Shown here one piece after another: positions 17,993-29,100 of a stretch of 64,000 bases of DNA. The position numbers and the translations under genes are program-made. How positions within the stretch are numbered: position 1 is the first letter of the stretch; each line of letters starts with the position of its first letter. Source of the stretch: Lewinellaceae bacterium (GTDB lineage: Bacteria > Bacteroidota > Bacteroidia > Chitinophagales > Saprospiraceae). The notes under the pieces are model-generated. The model searched no databases. It saw nothing but the letters and a program-made list of their open reading frames with translations, and was not told where the DNA came from. Location: positions 1 to 64,000 of the forward strand of contig JADJSY010000023.1 in the NCBI GenBank assembly GCA_016711435.1. Reading direction: 5' to 3'.

Positions 17993-19810
17993 TTGAACTT
18001 GAAAATTGTACGTATTATCCTGCTATTCATGCTCTTTTCGGGCAGTCTCTCGGCGCAGTTGTCTCCGGGGGATTTGGCGAATTCGCACAAGGACCTGGAA
18101 GGCATGTCTAAATGTACCCAATGCCACGACCTGGGCAGCAAGGTATCCAACGACAAATGCCTTGTCTGCCACAAGGAAATCAAGTCGCTGATGGACAGAA
18201 ATGCGGGTTACCACGCATCCAGCGAAGTCCGTTCAAAAGATTGTGCCAAATGCCATAGCGACCACCACGGCCGCAATTTCAACATGGTGCGGTTTGATGA
18301 GAAAAAATTTAACCACACACAGGCTGGTTTTGAACTGAAGGGGGCGCACAAACAGATCGATTGCCGGAAATGCCATTTGCCGGATCTGATTGAAGATGTC
18401 AACCTGAAAAAAAGGAAGAATACCTTTTTAGGATTGGGCAACAAATGTGTGAATTGCCACAAAGATGTGCACCAGAAAACCCTGGGGAATGATTGCGCCA
18501 AATGCCATACCGATGAAAAGTTTGTTCCGGCGAGCAAGTTTAACCACGACAGGTCGGATTTTCCGCTGACAGGAAAACACAAAACCGTGCAATGCCTCGA
18601 ATGCCACAAAAAAGAAACGAGGGGCGGCAAGGAGTTTCAGCGTTTTTCGGATGTGCCTTTCAAAAACTGCAACAGTTGCCACAAAGATCCGCACGATAAC
18701 AACCTCGGAAACGACTGCAAAAATTGCCATAACGACCAATCCTTTACAGGCTGGGCCGGCATGAACAAGTTTAACCACAATACCACCAAATTCCCGCTGA
18801 AAGGGAAACACAAACAAGTGGATTGCCGGAAATGCCATACCATGTCCGCAACGCCACAAAACGTTTTTCAGGACAGGATCGGCGTGCAGACAGACGATTG
18901 TATTGCCTGCCACAAGGATGTGCACGATAACAAATTCGGCAACAAATGTGTGGATTGCCACAAGGAAGACTCTTTCAGAAAAGTGGGAAACCTGAATGGA
19001 TTTGACCACGATCGAACCAGTTATGCGCTGGAGGGCAAACACGAAGCGGTAGACTGTAAAAAATGCCACAAATCGGAACACATGACCGATCCGTTGCCGC
19101 ATAATACCTGCGCGAGCTGCCACAAGGATTACCACGAAGGGCAATTTGCCGGCATAGTCGTTACACCGGATTGTGCATCATGTCACACCGTACAGGGCTT
19201 TGCGGAAAGTACTTACAGCCTGGAGCAACATGCCAAAACCAAATTCCCGCTGGATGGATCGCATATAGCCACGCCTTGTTTTGCCTGCCACAAACAGGAT
19301 GACAAATGGAAATTCAAGGGGCTTGGCGTGCGCTGCGTGGATTGCCATAAAGATGTACATGGCGGGCAAATTGCCGAAAAATGGTATCCCAACAAGGCCT
19401 GTGAACAATGCCATGTCACGTCCACCTGGAAGGACAATCGCTTCGACCACAGTAAAACCGCATTTGCGCTGAAAGGCGCGCACACCCAACAGGATTGCCG
19501 CGCATGCCACGTGCCTGACGCGGAGTTTAAATACGGAAAATTCGCAGGGTTACCTGCTACTTGTAGTCAGTGCCACAAAGAAGTGCACAACAAGCAGTTT
19601 GACGTAAAAGGTGTAACGGATTGTGCCAGATGTCATACAAATGACGACTGGAAAGTAAAAAAATTCAACCACAACAAAACCAATTTTAAACTGGAAGGCA
19701 AGCACGCCAATGTGGAATGTGCAGGCTGCCATAAAGAAATCACCCAGGCCGGTCAATCATTTGTGCAGTATAAATTTGAACAAGTAGCGTGCGTAACCTG
19801 TCATCAATAA
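17993..19810 (+). CDS. Multiheme cytochrome c with 23 CXXCH motifs (lysine-rich)
   Basis: A 605-residue periplasmic or secreted cytochrome. The start is probably TTG at 17993, which places a signal peptide (LKIVRIILLFMLFSGSLSAQ) at the N-terminus. I count 23 CXXCH heme-attachment motifs from CTQCH (41-45) to CVTCH at the extreme C-terminus. They recur in a pattern F(N/D)H..F.LKGKH..VDCRKCH followed by CVNCHKDVH and GNDCAKCH, which resembles doubled-CXXCH, cytochrome c3-like proteins. The protein is rich in lysine, in contrast to the next three cytochromes. It begins 29 bp after the oxidoreductase gene and overlaps the next cytochrome gene by 22 bp, so it is likely the first c-type acceptor. 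Partner and terminal acceptor are unknown. Confidence 0.9.
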   Translation: MNLKIVRIILLFMLFSGSLSAQLSPGDLANSHKDLEGMSKCTQCHDLGSKVSNDKCLVCHKEIKSLMDRNAGYHASSEVRSKDCAKCHSDHHGRNFNMVRFDEKKFNHTQAGFELKGAHKQIDCRKCHLPDLIEDVNLKKRKNTFLGLGNKCVNCHKDVHQKTLGNDCAKCHTDEKFVPASKFNHDRSDFPLTGKHKTVQCLECHKKETRGGKEFQRFSDVPFKNCNSCHKDPHDNNLGNDCKNCHNDQSFTGWAGMNKFNHNTTKFPLKGKHKQVDCRKCHTMSATPQNVFQDRIGVQTDDCIACHKDVHDNKFGNKCVDCHKEDSFRKVGNLNGFDHDRTSYALEGKHEAVDCKKCHKSEHMTDPLPHNTCASCHKDYHEGQFAGIVVTPDCASCHTVQGFAESTYSLEQHAKTKFPLDGSHIATPCFACHKQDDKWKFKGLGVRCVDCHKDVHGGQIAEKWYPNKACEQCHVTSTWKDNRFDHSKTAFALKGAHTQQDCRACHVPDAEFKYGKFAGLPATCSQCHKEVHNKQFDVKGVTDCARCHTNDDWKVKKFNHNKTNFKLEGKHANVECAGCHKEITQAGQSFVQYKFEQVACVTCHQ

Positions 19811-21762
19811 TCTTATCCTTCGGGTTTGCGGCGGCGCTGGCTGCCCAGAATCCCCATGGCGCGGATTTAAAAATCGACTGCGCTTCCTGCCATTCCCCAA
19901 AAGGGTGGGAAATATCTGCGTCCTACTGGCAAAACTACAACCCCGACCAACCGAGGGTTTCACAGGTCACCGGCACGGTCTGGGGCCCAGACACCCTTCG
20001 ATTTCACCACGGGAAAACAAGTTTTGCGTTAACAGGCCGACATGCCACCGTAGATTGCCGGGGCTGTCACGAAAACCTGGTTTTTTCAGAAACACCCTCC
20101 GATTGCAATTCCTGCCACAGCGATGTACACCAGCAAACGGTCGGGACCGACTGTGCGCGTTGCCACACGACTGCCAACTGGCTGATCGACAATATCCCTG
20201 AATTGCACATTCAAAATGGGTTTCCGCTCACGGGCGTCCACCAGCCAGTAAGTTGCGAGCAGTGCCATACTTCCGCCCAGAACCTGCAATTCAACCGGAT
20301 CGGCAATGACTGCATCAGTTGTCATTTGCAGGATTATCAGGCTACTACCCAGCCCAACCACCAGCAGGCCGGTTATTCTACCAACTGCCTGGAATGCCAC
20401 GATGTGTTTACGCCCGATTGGGGCGGTGGTAATATCAGCCACGATTTTTTCCCGCTGACCAAAGGACACGACATTGCCGACTGCCGGCAATGCCATGAAG
20501 GCGGCAACTTTACCAATACGCCCAATACCTGCAACGCCTGTCACACCAGCGACTTTACCCAGGCGACCAATCCGAACCACACCGCCCTGAATATCCCGAA
20601 TGACTGCGCCATGTGCCACACCACAGAGCCGGAATGGGAACCTGCAACATTTCCAATTCACAACAACTATTACGCTTTAAACGGGGCGCACGCTACGATT
20701 GCCAACAATTGTGCAAGCTGCCACAACGGCGATTACAACAATACACCAAACACCTGCAACGGCTGCCACAACGCAGACTACACCCAGACAAACAATCCCA
20801 ACCACGCAGCACTCCATTTTTCAACTGATTGCGCTAGTTGCCACACAGAAACAGCCTGGTCGCCGGCTACGTTCGACCACGACGCGCAGTTTTTTCCTAT
20901 ATACAGCGGAAAACACAACGGAGAATGGAGCGCCTGCACCGATTGCCATACCAATCCGTCGAACTACGCTGAATTCAGCTGCACCAGTTGCCATACCAAC
21001 CCGCAAACAAACAATGACCACAACGGCATCGGTGGGTACACTTACAACAGCCAGGCCTGCCTGGCCTGTCACCCAACTGGAAGTGCGGCAGATGGATTTG
21101 ACCACAACACCACTGATTTCCCGCTGACGGGCGCGCACCTGACGGCCCAATGCGTAGCATGTCATGCTACGGGCTACGCCGGAACGCCCACGCAGTGTTC
21201 GGCTTGCCATACCACCGATTTTAATCAAAGCACCAATCCGAACCATGCAGCGCTGAATTTTCCGACCGATTGCGCGATGTGCCATACCACTGCCCCGAAC
21301 TGGGCGCCGGCTACATTCCCCATTCACAATAACTATTATGCGCTCAATGGCGCGCATGCAGCTATCGCCAACAACTGCGCTACCTGCCATAACGGCAATT
21401 ATAACAATACACCCAATACCTGTTTTGGCTGCCACGCGCCGGAATACAATTCGGCCACCAACCCGAACCATGCCGGCGCGGGCTTCCCGAATACTTGCGA
21501 AAATTGTCATACGGAATCCGCCTGGGAACCCTCTACGTTCAACCACGACCAGCAATATTTCAGGATATACAGCGGCAATCATAAAAACGAGTGGAACCAA
21601 TGTGTGGAATGCCATACTACCCCGGGCAATTTCAGCAGTTTCAGTTGTATAGATTGCCACGAACACGATAACCCCAGTTCACTCGCCCAGGATCATCAGG
21701 GCGTTTCGGGGTATCAACACGTGAGTAGTGCGTGTTACAACTGTCACCCGAATGGAAACTGA
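19789..21762 (+). CDS. Multiheme cytochrome c with 25 CXXCH motifs
   Basis: A 657-residue exported cytochrome starting at GTG 19789 inside the preceding gene (22-bp overlap, suggesting translational coupling). The signal peptide ends in LAAQNPHG. I count 25 CXXCH motifs, from CASCH at 31-35 to CYNCH near the end. The N-terminal block (QNPHGADLKIDCASCHSPKG onward) and the C-terminal block (YSGNH...CVECH...CIDCHEHD) are shared with the two following cytochromes. The middle has cassette repeats of the type TPNTCNGCH..DY....NPNH....DCA(M/S)CH. Asparagine, threonine and histidine are abundant and lysine is rare. A role in periplasmic or extracellular electron transfer is inferred from heme count and context. 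Confidence 0.9.
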   Translation: MRNLSSIILSFGFAAALAAQNPHGADLKIDCASCHSPKGWEISASYWQNYNPDQPRVSQVTGTVWGPDTLRFHHGKTSFALTGRHATVDCRGCHENLVFSETPSDCNSCHSDVHQQTVGTDCARCHTTANWLIDNIPELHIQNGFPLTGVHQPVSCEQCHTSAQNLQFNRIGNDCISCHLQDYQATTQPNHQQAGYSTNCLECHDVFTPDWGGGNISHDFFPLTKGHDIADCRQCHEGGNFTNTPNTCNACHTSDFTQATNPNHTALNIPNDCAMCHTTEPEWEPATFPIHNNYYALNGAHATIANNCASCHNGDYNNTPNTCNGCHNADYTQTNNPNHAALHFSTDCASCHTETAWSPATFDHDAQFFPIYSGKHNGEWSACTDCHTNPSNYAEFSCTSCHTNPQTNNDHNGIGGYTYNSQACLACHPTGSAADGFDHNTTDFPLTGAHLTAQCVACHATGYAGTPTQCSACHTTDFNQSTNPNHAALNFPTDCAMCHTTAPNWAPATFPIHNNYYALNGAHAAIANNCATCHNGNYNNTPNTCFGCHAPEYNSATNPNHAGAGFPNTCENCHTESAWEPSTFNHDQQYFRIYSGNHKNEWNQCVECHTTPGNFSSFSCIDCHEHDNPSSLAQDHQGVSGYQHVSSACYNCHPNGN

Positions 21763-21937
21763 GGAAATACAGACAATACCCCTTGAAATGGAAGAGGGTG
21801 AGTAATATCATTATGGAGTGTGATTCTAGTCGTCACTCTATCGCAAACAACCAAGGCTTGAAGTGTTACATTTGTCGGCACTCCACCTTGAAGACAATTA
21901 TCAAACTAACTTTTCTATCATATTAAAATAAATTTGA

Positions 21938-23023
21938 GTGCGCAATCCATTGTTAGTCTTCGTGCTTCTCGTTTGTTTTGCGAATTTGTCTTCGCAAAAC
22001 CCACATGGTATAGGCCTGAAGATAGACTGTGCTTCCTGCCATTCTCCGGAGAGTTGGAGTATTGGGGCTGATTACTGGAAAACCGTTGATCCGGGAAATC
22101 CGCAGACGTCTAACACCACGAGTCCCGATGAGGTGCGTTTTCACCACGGTAAAACTACTTTTGAACTGACGGGGCAACACGCCGCCGTAGATTGCCGGAG
22201 TTGCCATGAAACCCTGGTTTTTTCTAAAGCTGCTTCGGATTGCATTTCCTGCCACATCGATATACACCAGCAAACGGTAGGTATGGACTGCGCCCGCTGT
22301 CACAACACATCCCATTGGCTGGTGGATAACATTACCCAATTGCATGTGGAAAACGGGTTTCCGTTGCTGGGAAGTCACAATGCAGCGAGTTGCATCGACT
22401 GTCATATCTCGGAAACGGGTTTGCAATTTCACCGCATTGGCAACGATTGTATCAATTGCCACCGCGATACTTACGAGGCAACAACCGCCCCCAACCACCT
22501 GGCGGCGGGTTTTTCGACCGACTGTGTGGCTTGTCACGATATGACCGCTAAAGATTGGTTTTGGACGACCGGTGGAGCCAATCACCTGTTTTTCCCATTG
22601 ACCAAAGGACACCAGATAACTGACTGCGCCCGTTGCCATACAGGGGGAAATTATACCAATACCCCGACAGATTGTTTTGCCTGTCACGAAGCAGATTTCC
22701 GGGCGACTACCAGCCCTGACCACGAAGCAGGGAACTTTCCGACCAATTGCGCCGCTTGCCATAACACTGATCCAGGCTGGAATGCTACAGATTTTACACA
22801 GCACGACCAGGAATATTTCCCCATTTACAGCGGAAATCACCGGGGGGAATGGAACCAGTGTACGGACTGCCATTATGCATCGGGGGATTTTAAATTATTC
22901 AGTTGTACCAATTGCCATGAACATAATAATGCCGGGGAACTGGCGAACGACCACGACGACGTGTCCGGTTACAGTTTTTCGAGCAACGCATGTTATTCCT
23001 GCCACCCGAAGGGGGAAGAATAA
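21938..23023 (+). CDS. Multiheme cytochrome c with 13 CXXCH motifs
   Basis: A 361-residue exported cytochrome with GTG start at 21938 and signal peptide ending in NLSSQNPHG. It has 13 CXXCH motifs. It consists essentially of the N-terminal block (starting KIDCASCHSPESWS) and C-terminal block (EYFPIYSGNHRGEW through CYSCHPKG) found at the ends of the neighbouring 25-heme and giant cytochromes, with few internal cassettes. It therefore looks like the unexpanded version of the same architecture. The upstream 175-bp gap (21763-21937) has no recognised signal. No membrane anchor or secretion sorting domain is visible, so its location beyond the inner membrane is unresolved. Confidence 0.9.
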   Translation: MRNPLLVFVLLVCFANLSSQNPHGIGLKIDCASCHSPESWSIGADYWKTVDPGNPQTSNTTSPDEVRFHHGKTTFELTGQHAAVDCRSCHETLVFSKAASDCISCHIDIHQQTVGMDCARCHNTSHWLVDNITQLHVENGFPLLGSHNAASCIDCHISETGLQFHRIGNDCINCHRDTYEATTAPNHLAAGFSTDCVACHDMTAKDWFWTTGGANHLFFPLTKGHQITDCARCHTGGNYTNTPTDCFACHEADFRATTSPDHEAGNFPTNCAACHNTDPGWNATDFTQHDQEYFPIYSGNHRGEWNQCTDCHYASGDFKLFSCTNCHEHNNAGELANDHDDVSGYSFSSNACYSCHPKGEE

Positions 23024-23154
23024 CCAATGATGGATTATAGAGTCGGGTTTGATGTTGGTGTTCACTTTCAGGCTTTTTGTTCAAAACCATGTTACTCTAA
23101 CTACAAGTAAAGATGAAAGAAAAAGATTTGTGACTGTGCTGAAATATTAAAGTA

Positions 23155-26100
23155 ATGAACGTGTTTAGACTGGCATCCTTCTTCTACCTGCTGTGTTTTA
23201 CGGCGAGCCTGCTCGCGCAAAACCCGCATGGCGCGGACATGAAAATTGACTGTGCTTCCTGCCATTCTTCGAAGGGCTGGGAAATTGATGCGGCCTATTG
23301 GCAAAGTTATGACCCGGCAAAACCAAGAATTTCTCAAGTCACAGGTACGGTGTACGGCCCGGATACGCTTCGTTTTCACCACGGGAAAACAGGTTTTGAA
23401 CTCACCGGACAACACATCAATGTAGATTGCAGGGCTTGCCATGAAAGCCTGGTTTTTTCAGAGACCGCTTCGGATTGTATTTCCTGCCACGCCGATGTAC
23501 ACCAGCAAACGGCAGGAACAGACTGCGCGCGTTGCCATACGCCGTCTAACTGGTTGGTCGACAATGTTTCGGATTTACACCTGCAAAACGGATTCCCGCT
23601 GACCGGTGTTCACCAGGCGGTGCGTTGTGAGCAGTGCCACACATCCGCCTCGAACCTGCAATTCAACCGGATCGGGAATGATTGTATCAGTTGCCATTTG
23701 CAGGATTTTCAGGCTTCCACAAATCCCAACCACCAACAGGCGGGTTTTTCAACCGACTGCCTGGAATGCCACAATGTGACAACACCCGATTGGGGAACGG
23801 ATCAGGTGAACCACGATTTTTTCCCGCTGACCAAAGGGCACGAAATTTCTGATTGCAGGCAGTGCCACCTGGGCGGCGACTTCGCCAACACGCCCAATAA
23901 TTGTAATGCCTGTCACCAGCCGGATTTTGCGGGCGCTCAAACCCCCAATCACGTAAGCGCTCAATTTTCTACCGACTGTGCCACTTGCCATACCACCGAC
24001 CCCGATTGGATGCCTGCGGCTTTTACGGCGCACGACGGCGCTTATTTTCCCATTTACAGCGGCAAGCACCAAGGGCAATGGTCGCAATGCACGGAATGTC
24101 ATACCAATCCATCTAATTATGCTGAAAATTCGTGTACGGTATGCCATGTCAACCCGGAAACCAATGACGGACATAGTGGTGTGAACGGATATGTGTATGA
24201 AAATTCAGCCTGCCTGGCCTGTCACCCGACCGGCGATGCAGGTACTGCTTTTGACCACAATACAACAGATTTTCCGCTGAAAGGAGCACACTTGCAAGCC
24301 AATTGTGTGGACTGCCACGCGGCAGGATATACAGGGACACCGACCCAGTGTTCGGCTTGCCACACCGCCGATTTTAATCAAACCACCAGCCCCAACCACG
24401 TGGCCTTGCATCTGCCGACAGATTGCGCGACCTGCCACTCGGAAACAGCCTGGACACCGTCCACTTTTGACCACAACGCCATTTATCCGTTTACAGGAGC
24501 GCATGTTCCCATTGCAAATGACTGCAATGCCTGTCACCACGGGAACTACACTACCACGCCGAATACCTGCAATGGCTGCCATACGAGCGATTTTAATCAA
24601 ACGACCAATCCCAACCACGTAGCCCTGAATATCCCGACGGATTGCGCGATGTGCCACACGACCGCGCCTGGCTGGGAACCGGCGACGTTCCCGATCCACA
24701 ACAATTATTATGCGCTGAACGGGGCGCACGCGGCCATTGCCAATGACTGCGCGACCTGCCACAACGGCAATTACAACAACACACCGAATACCTGCAACGG
24801 CTGCCACGCAGCGGATTACAACCAAACAAGTGACCCGAACCACGTTGCCTCGCAATTCCCGACGGATTGCGCGACCTGCCACTCGGAAACAGCCTGGGCG
24901 CCTTCTTCTTTTAATCACAACGCCGTTTATCCATTTACCGGAGCACATATTCCGATTGCTACGGACTGCAATGCCTGCCACCAGGGCAACTACACTACCA
25001 CACCGAATACCTGCAACGGCTGCCATACGAGCGATTTTAATCAAACGGCCAATCCCAACCACGTAGCCCTGAATATCCCGACGGATTGTGCCCAGTGCCA
25101 TACCACAGCAGCAGGTTGGGAGCCGGCAAGTTTCCCGATTCACGGTAATTTTTATGCCTTGAACGGGGCACATACGGCTATCGCCAATGACTGCGCTGCC
25201 TGCCACAACGGCAATTACAACAACACGCCGAATACTTGTAACGGCTGTCATACCAATGATTACAACACGGCGACAAACCCCAATCACGTAGCCGGACAGT
25301 TGCCGACGGATTGTGCAACCTGCCACTCGGAAACGGCCTGGACGCCTTCTGTGTTTGACCACAATGCCATTTATCCCATTGCTGGAGCGCACACGCAAAT
25401 TGCCGATGACTGTAACGCCTGCCACCAGGGCAACTATGTCAGCACGCCGAATACCTGCAATGGCTGCCATAACAACGATTACCTCCAGACCGGCAATCCG
25501 AATCACCAGTCGACACAATTTTCAACCGATTGTGCAACCTGCCACACACAAAGTGCCTGGGCGCCGGCGACGTTCGACCACGATGTGCAGTATTTTCCGA
25601 TTTACAGTGGCGCGCACAACGGGGAATGGAATGCCTGCATCGATTGCCATACCAACCCTTCCGATTTCACACAAACCACTTGTACCAGTTGCCATACCAA
25701 TCCGCAAACCGATAATGAGCATACGGGCACAAACGGTTATTCATACAACAATTCGGCTTGCCTTGCCTGCCACCCTACCGGCGATGCGGGAAATGTTTTT
25801 GATCACAACAACACCAATTTCCACCTGACTGGTGCGCACCTTACGACAGACTGTATCGACTGTCATGCAGGAGGTTATGCCGGAACACCGACACAATGTT
25901 CGGCTTGCCATACAACCGATTTCAACCAGACGACTAATCCGAACCACGTGGCGCTGAATATCCCGACGGATTCTGCGACGTGCCATACCACGGCTGCCGG
26001 TTGGGAGCCTGCCACATTCCCGACGCACAACAACTATTATGCGCTGAACGGGGCGCACGCAGCCATCGCCAGTGATTGTGCGGCCTGCCACAACGGCAAT

Positions 26101-29100
26101 TACAACAACACGCCCAATACCTGCAACGGCTGCCACAACCCCGACTACATCGCCACGACCGAACCGAACCACGCCGCGTCACAATTCCCGACCGATTGCG
26201 CCACCTGCCATACCGAAACGGCCTGGACACCTTCGACTTTTGACCACAATACCATTTATCCGTTTACAGGGGCGCATATTCCCATTGCTGAAGACTGCAA
26301 TGCATGTCACCACGGCAATTATACCAACACGCCCAATACTTGTAACGGCTGCCATACGGCTGATTTCAACCAGACGATTAACCCGAACCACGTGGCGCTG
26401 AATATCCCGACGGATTGTGCGACGTGCCATACCACGGCTGCCGGTTGGGAGCCTGCGACATTCCCGATCCACAATACTTTTTACGCGCTCAACGGGGCGC
26501 ATACGGCTATTGCAAATGACTGCGCTGCCTGCCACAACGGCAATTACAACAACACACCGAATACCTGCAACGGTTGCCACAACCCCGACTACATCGCCAC
26601 GACCGAACCGAACCACGCCGCATCGCAATTCCCGACCGATTGCGCCACCTGCCATACCGAAACGGCCTGGACACCTTCTACTTTTGACCACAATACTATT
26701 TATCCGTTTACAGGGGCGCATATTCCTATTGCTGAAGACTGCAATGCCTGTCACCACGGCAATTATACCAACACGCCGAATACCTGCAACGGCTGCCATT
26801 CGGCGGATTTCAACCAAACGGCCAACCCGAACCACGTGGCCCTGAATATCCCGACGGATTGCGCCATGTGCCATACCACGGCTGCCGGTTGGGAGCCTGC
26901 CGCATTCCCGATCCACAATACTTTTTACGCGCTCAACGGGGCGCATATGGCCATTGCAAATGACTGCGCAACCTGCCACAACGGCAATTACGCCAACACC
27001 CCGAACACCTGCAACGGTTGCCACAACGCAGATTATAACGCAACCACCAGTCCCAACCACGCCACTGCACAATTCCCGACCGATTGCGCCACTTGCCATA
27101 CCGAAACAGCCTGGGCGCCCTCCATTTTTGATCACAACGCCATCTATCCCTTCACGGGGGCGCATATTGCCATCGCCGATGACTGCAACGCCTGCCACCA
27201 CGGCAATTACACCAACACCCCGAACACCTGCAACGGCTGCCATACGGCGGATTTCAACCAGGCGTCAACCCCAACCACGTGGCGCTCAATATCCCGACGG
27301 ATTGCGCGATGTGCCATACCACCGCGCCGGGCTGGGAACCTGCCACATTCCCGATCCACAATACTTTTTACGCGCTCAACGGGGCGCATACGGCCATTGC
27401 CAATGATTGCGCCGCCTGCCACAACGGCAATTACGCGAACACCCCGAACACCTGCAACGGCTGCCACAACCCCGACTACATCGCCACGACCGATCCGAAC
27501 CACGCCTCATCGCAATTCCCGACCGATTGCGCCACCTGCCACACGGAAACAGCCTGGGCGCCGTCGACTTTTGATCACAATACCATTTATCCGTTCACGG
27601 GGGCGCATATTCCTATTGCCGACGACTGCAACGCCTGTCACCACGGCAACTACACGAACACGCCGAATACATGCAACGGCTGCCACAACGCAGATTTTGC
27701 TCAGGCAAGCAACCCCAACCACGTGGCGCTCAATATCCCGAGGATTGCGCATGTGCCACACCACTGCGCCGGCTGGGAACCTGCACGTTCCCGATCACAA
27801 CAACTTTTTACGCGCTGAACGGGGCGCATACCGCCATTGCCAGGTTGCGCCACTTGCCACAACGGCAACTACACCAACACCCAACACCTGCAACGGCTGC
27901 CACAACCCCGACTACACGCACGACCGCCCAACCACGCCGCTCGCAGTTCCCGACCGATTGCGCCACCTGCCACACCGAAACAGCCTGGGCGCCTCATTTT
28001 GCCACATGCTTTACCGTGGCGCCCCCAAGCACGGCGGGCCTCCGGCATACCAACACCCCCCCCACCGCCCGGCTGGCCCGACTTTACCACAACACCGTTT
28101 ATCCGTTTACCGGCGGGCATATTCCGATTGCCAATGATTGTGACGCCTGCCACAACGGGAATTATACCAACACGCCCAACACCTGCACCGGCTGCCACCT
28201 GACGGATTTCAACACCAGCGTGAACCCCAACCACGTGGCGCTGAATTTATCCAGCAATTGCGCGACCTGTCACACGACCGCGCCGGACTGGACGCCTGCT
28301 ACGTTTGCCGTACACAATACCTACTGGCCCCTGACGGGCGCGCATGCAAGCGCCAGTTGCAACGAATGCCACACCAACGGCAATTACAACAACACGCCCA
28401 CAACCTGCATCGGCTGCCACGCATCCGACTACAACTCGGCCAATGATCCCAACCACACCACTGCGGGTTTCCCGACCACCTGCCAGACCTGCCACAGTGT
28501 AAATGCCTGGTCGCCGTCGACCTTTAACCACAACACCGTTTATCCGTTTACCGGCGGCCATATTCCCATTGCCAATGACTGCGACGCCTGCCACAACGGA
28601 AATTATACCACTACACCCAACACCTGTACCGGCTGCCACCTGACGGATTTCAACACCAGCACGAATCCCAACCACGCGGCGCTGAATTTATCCACCAATT
28701 GCACAACCTGCCACACCACCGCGCCGGACTGGACGCCTGCTACGTTTGCAGTGCACAATACCTACTGGCCCCTGACGGGCGCGCATGCAAGCGCCAGTTG
28801 CAACGAATGCCACACCAACGGCAATTACAACAACACGCCCACAACCTGCATCGGTTGCCATACCTCTGACTACAACTCGGCTAATGATCCGAACCACGCC
28901 ACTGCGGGTTTCCCGACCACCTGCCAGACCTGCCACAGCGTAAATGCCTGGGCGCCGTCGACCTTTAACCACAATTCCGTTTATCCGTTTACGGGCGGGC
29001 ATATTCCCATTGCCAATGACTGCGACGCCTGCCACAACGGAAATTATACCACTACACCCAATACCTGTACCGGCTGTCACCAGACAGATTTCAACACCAG

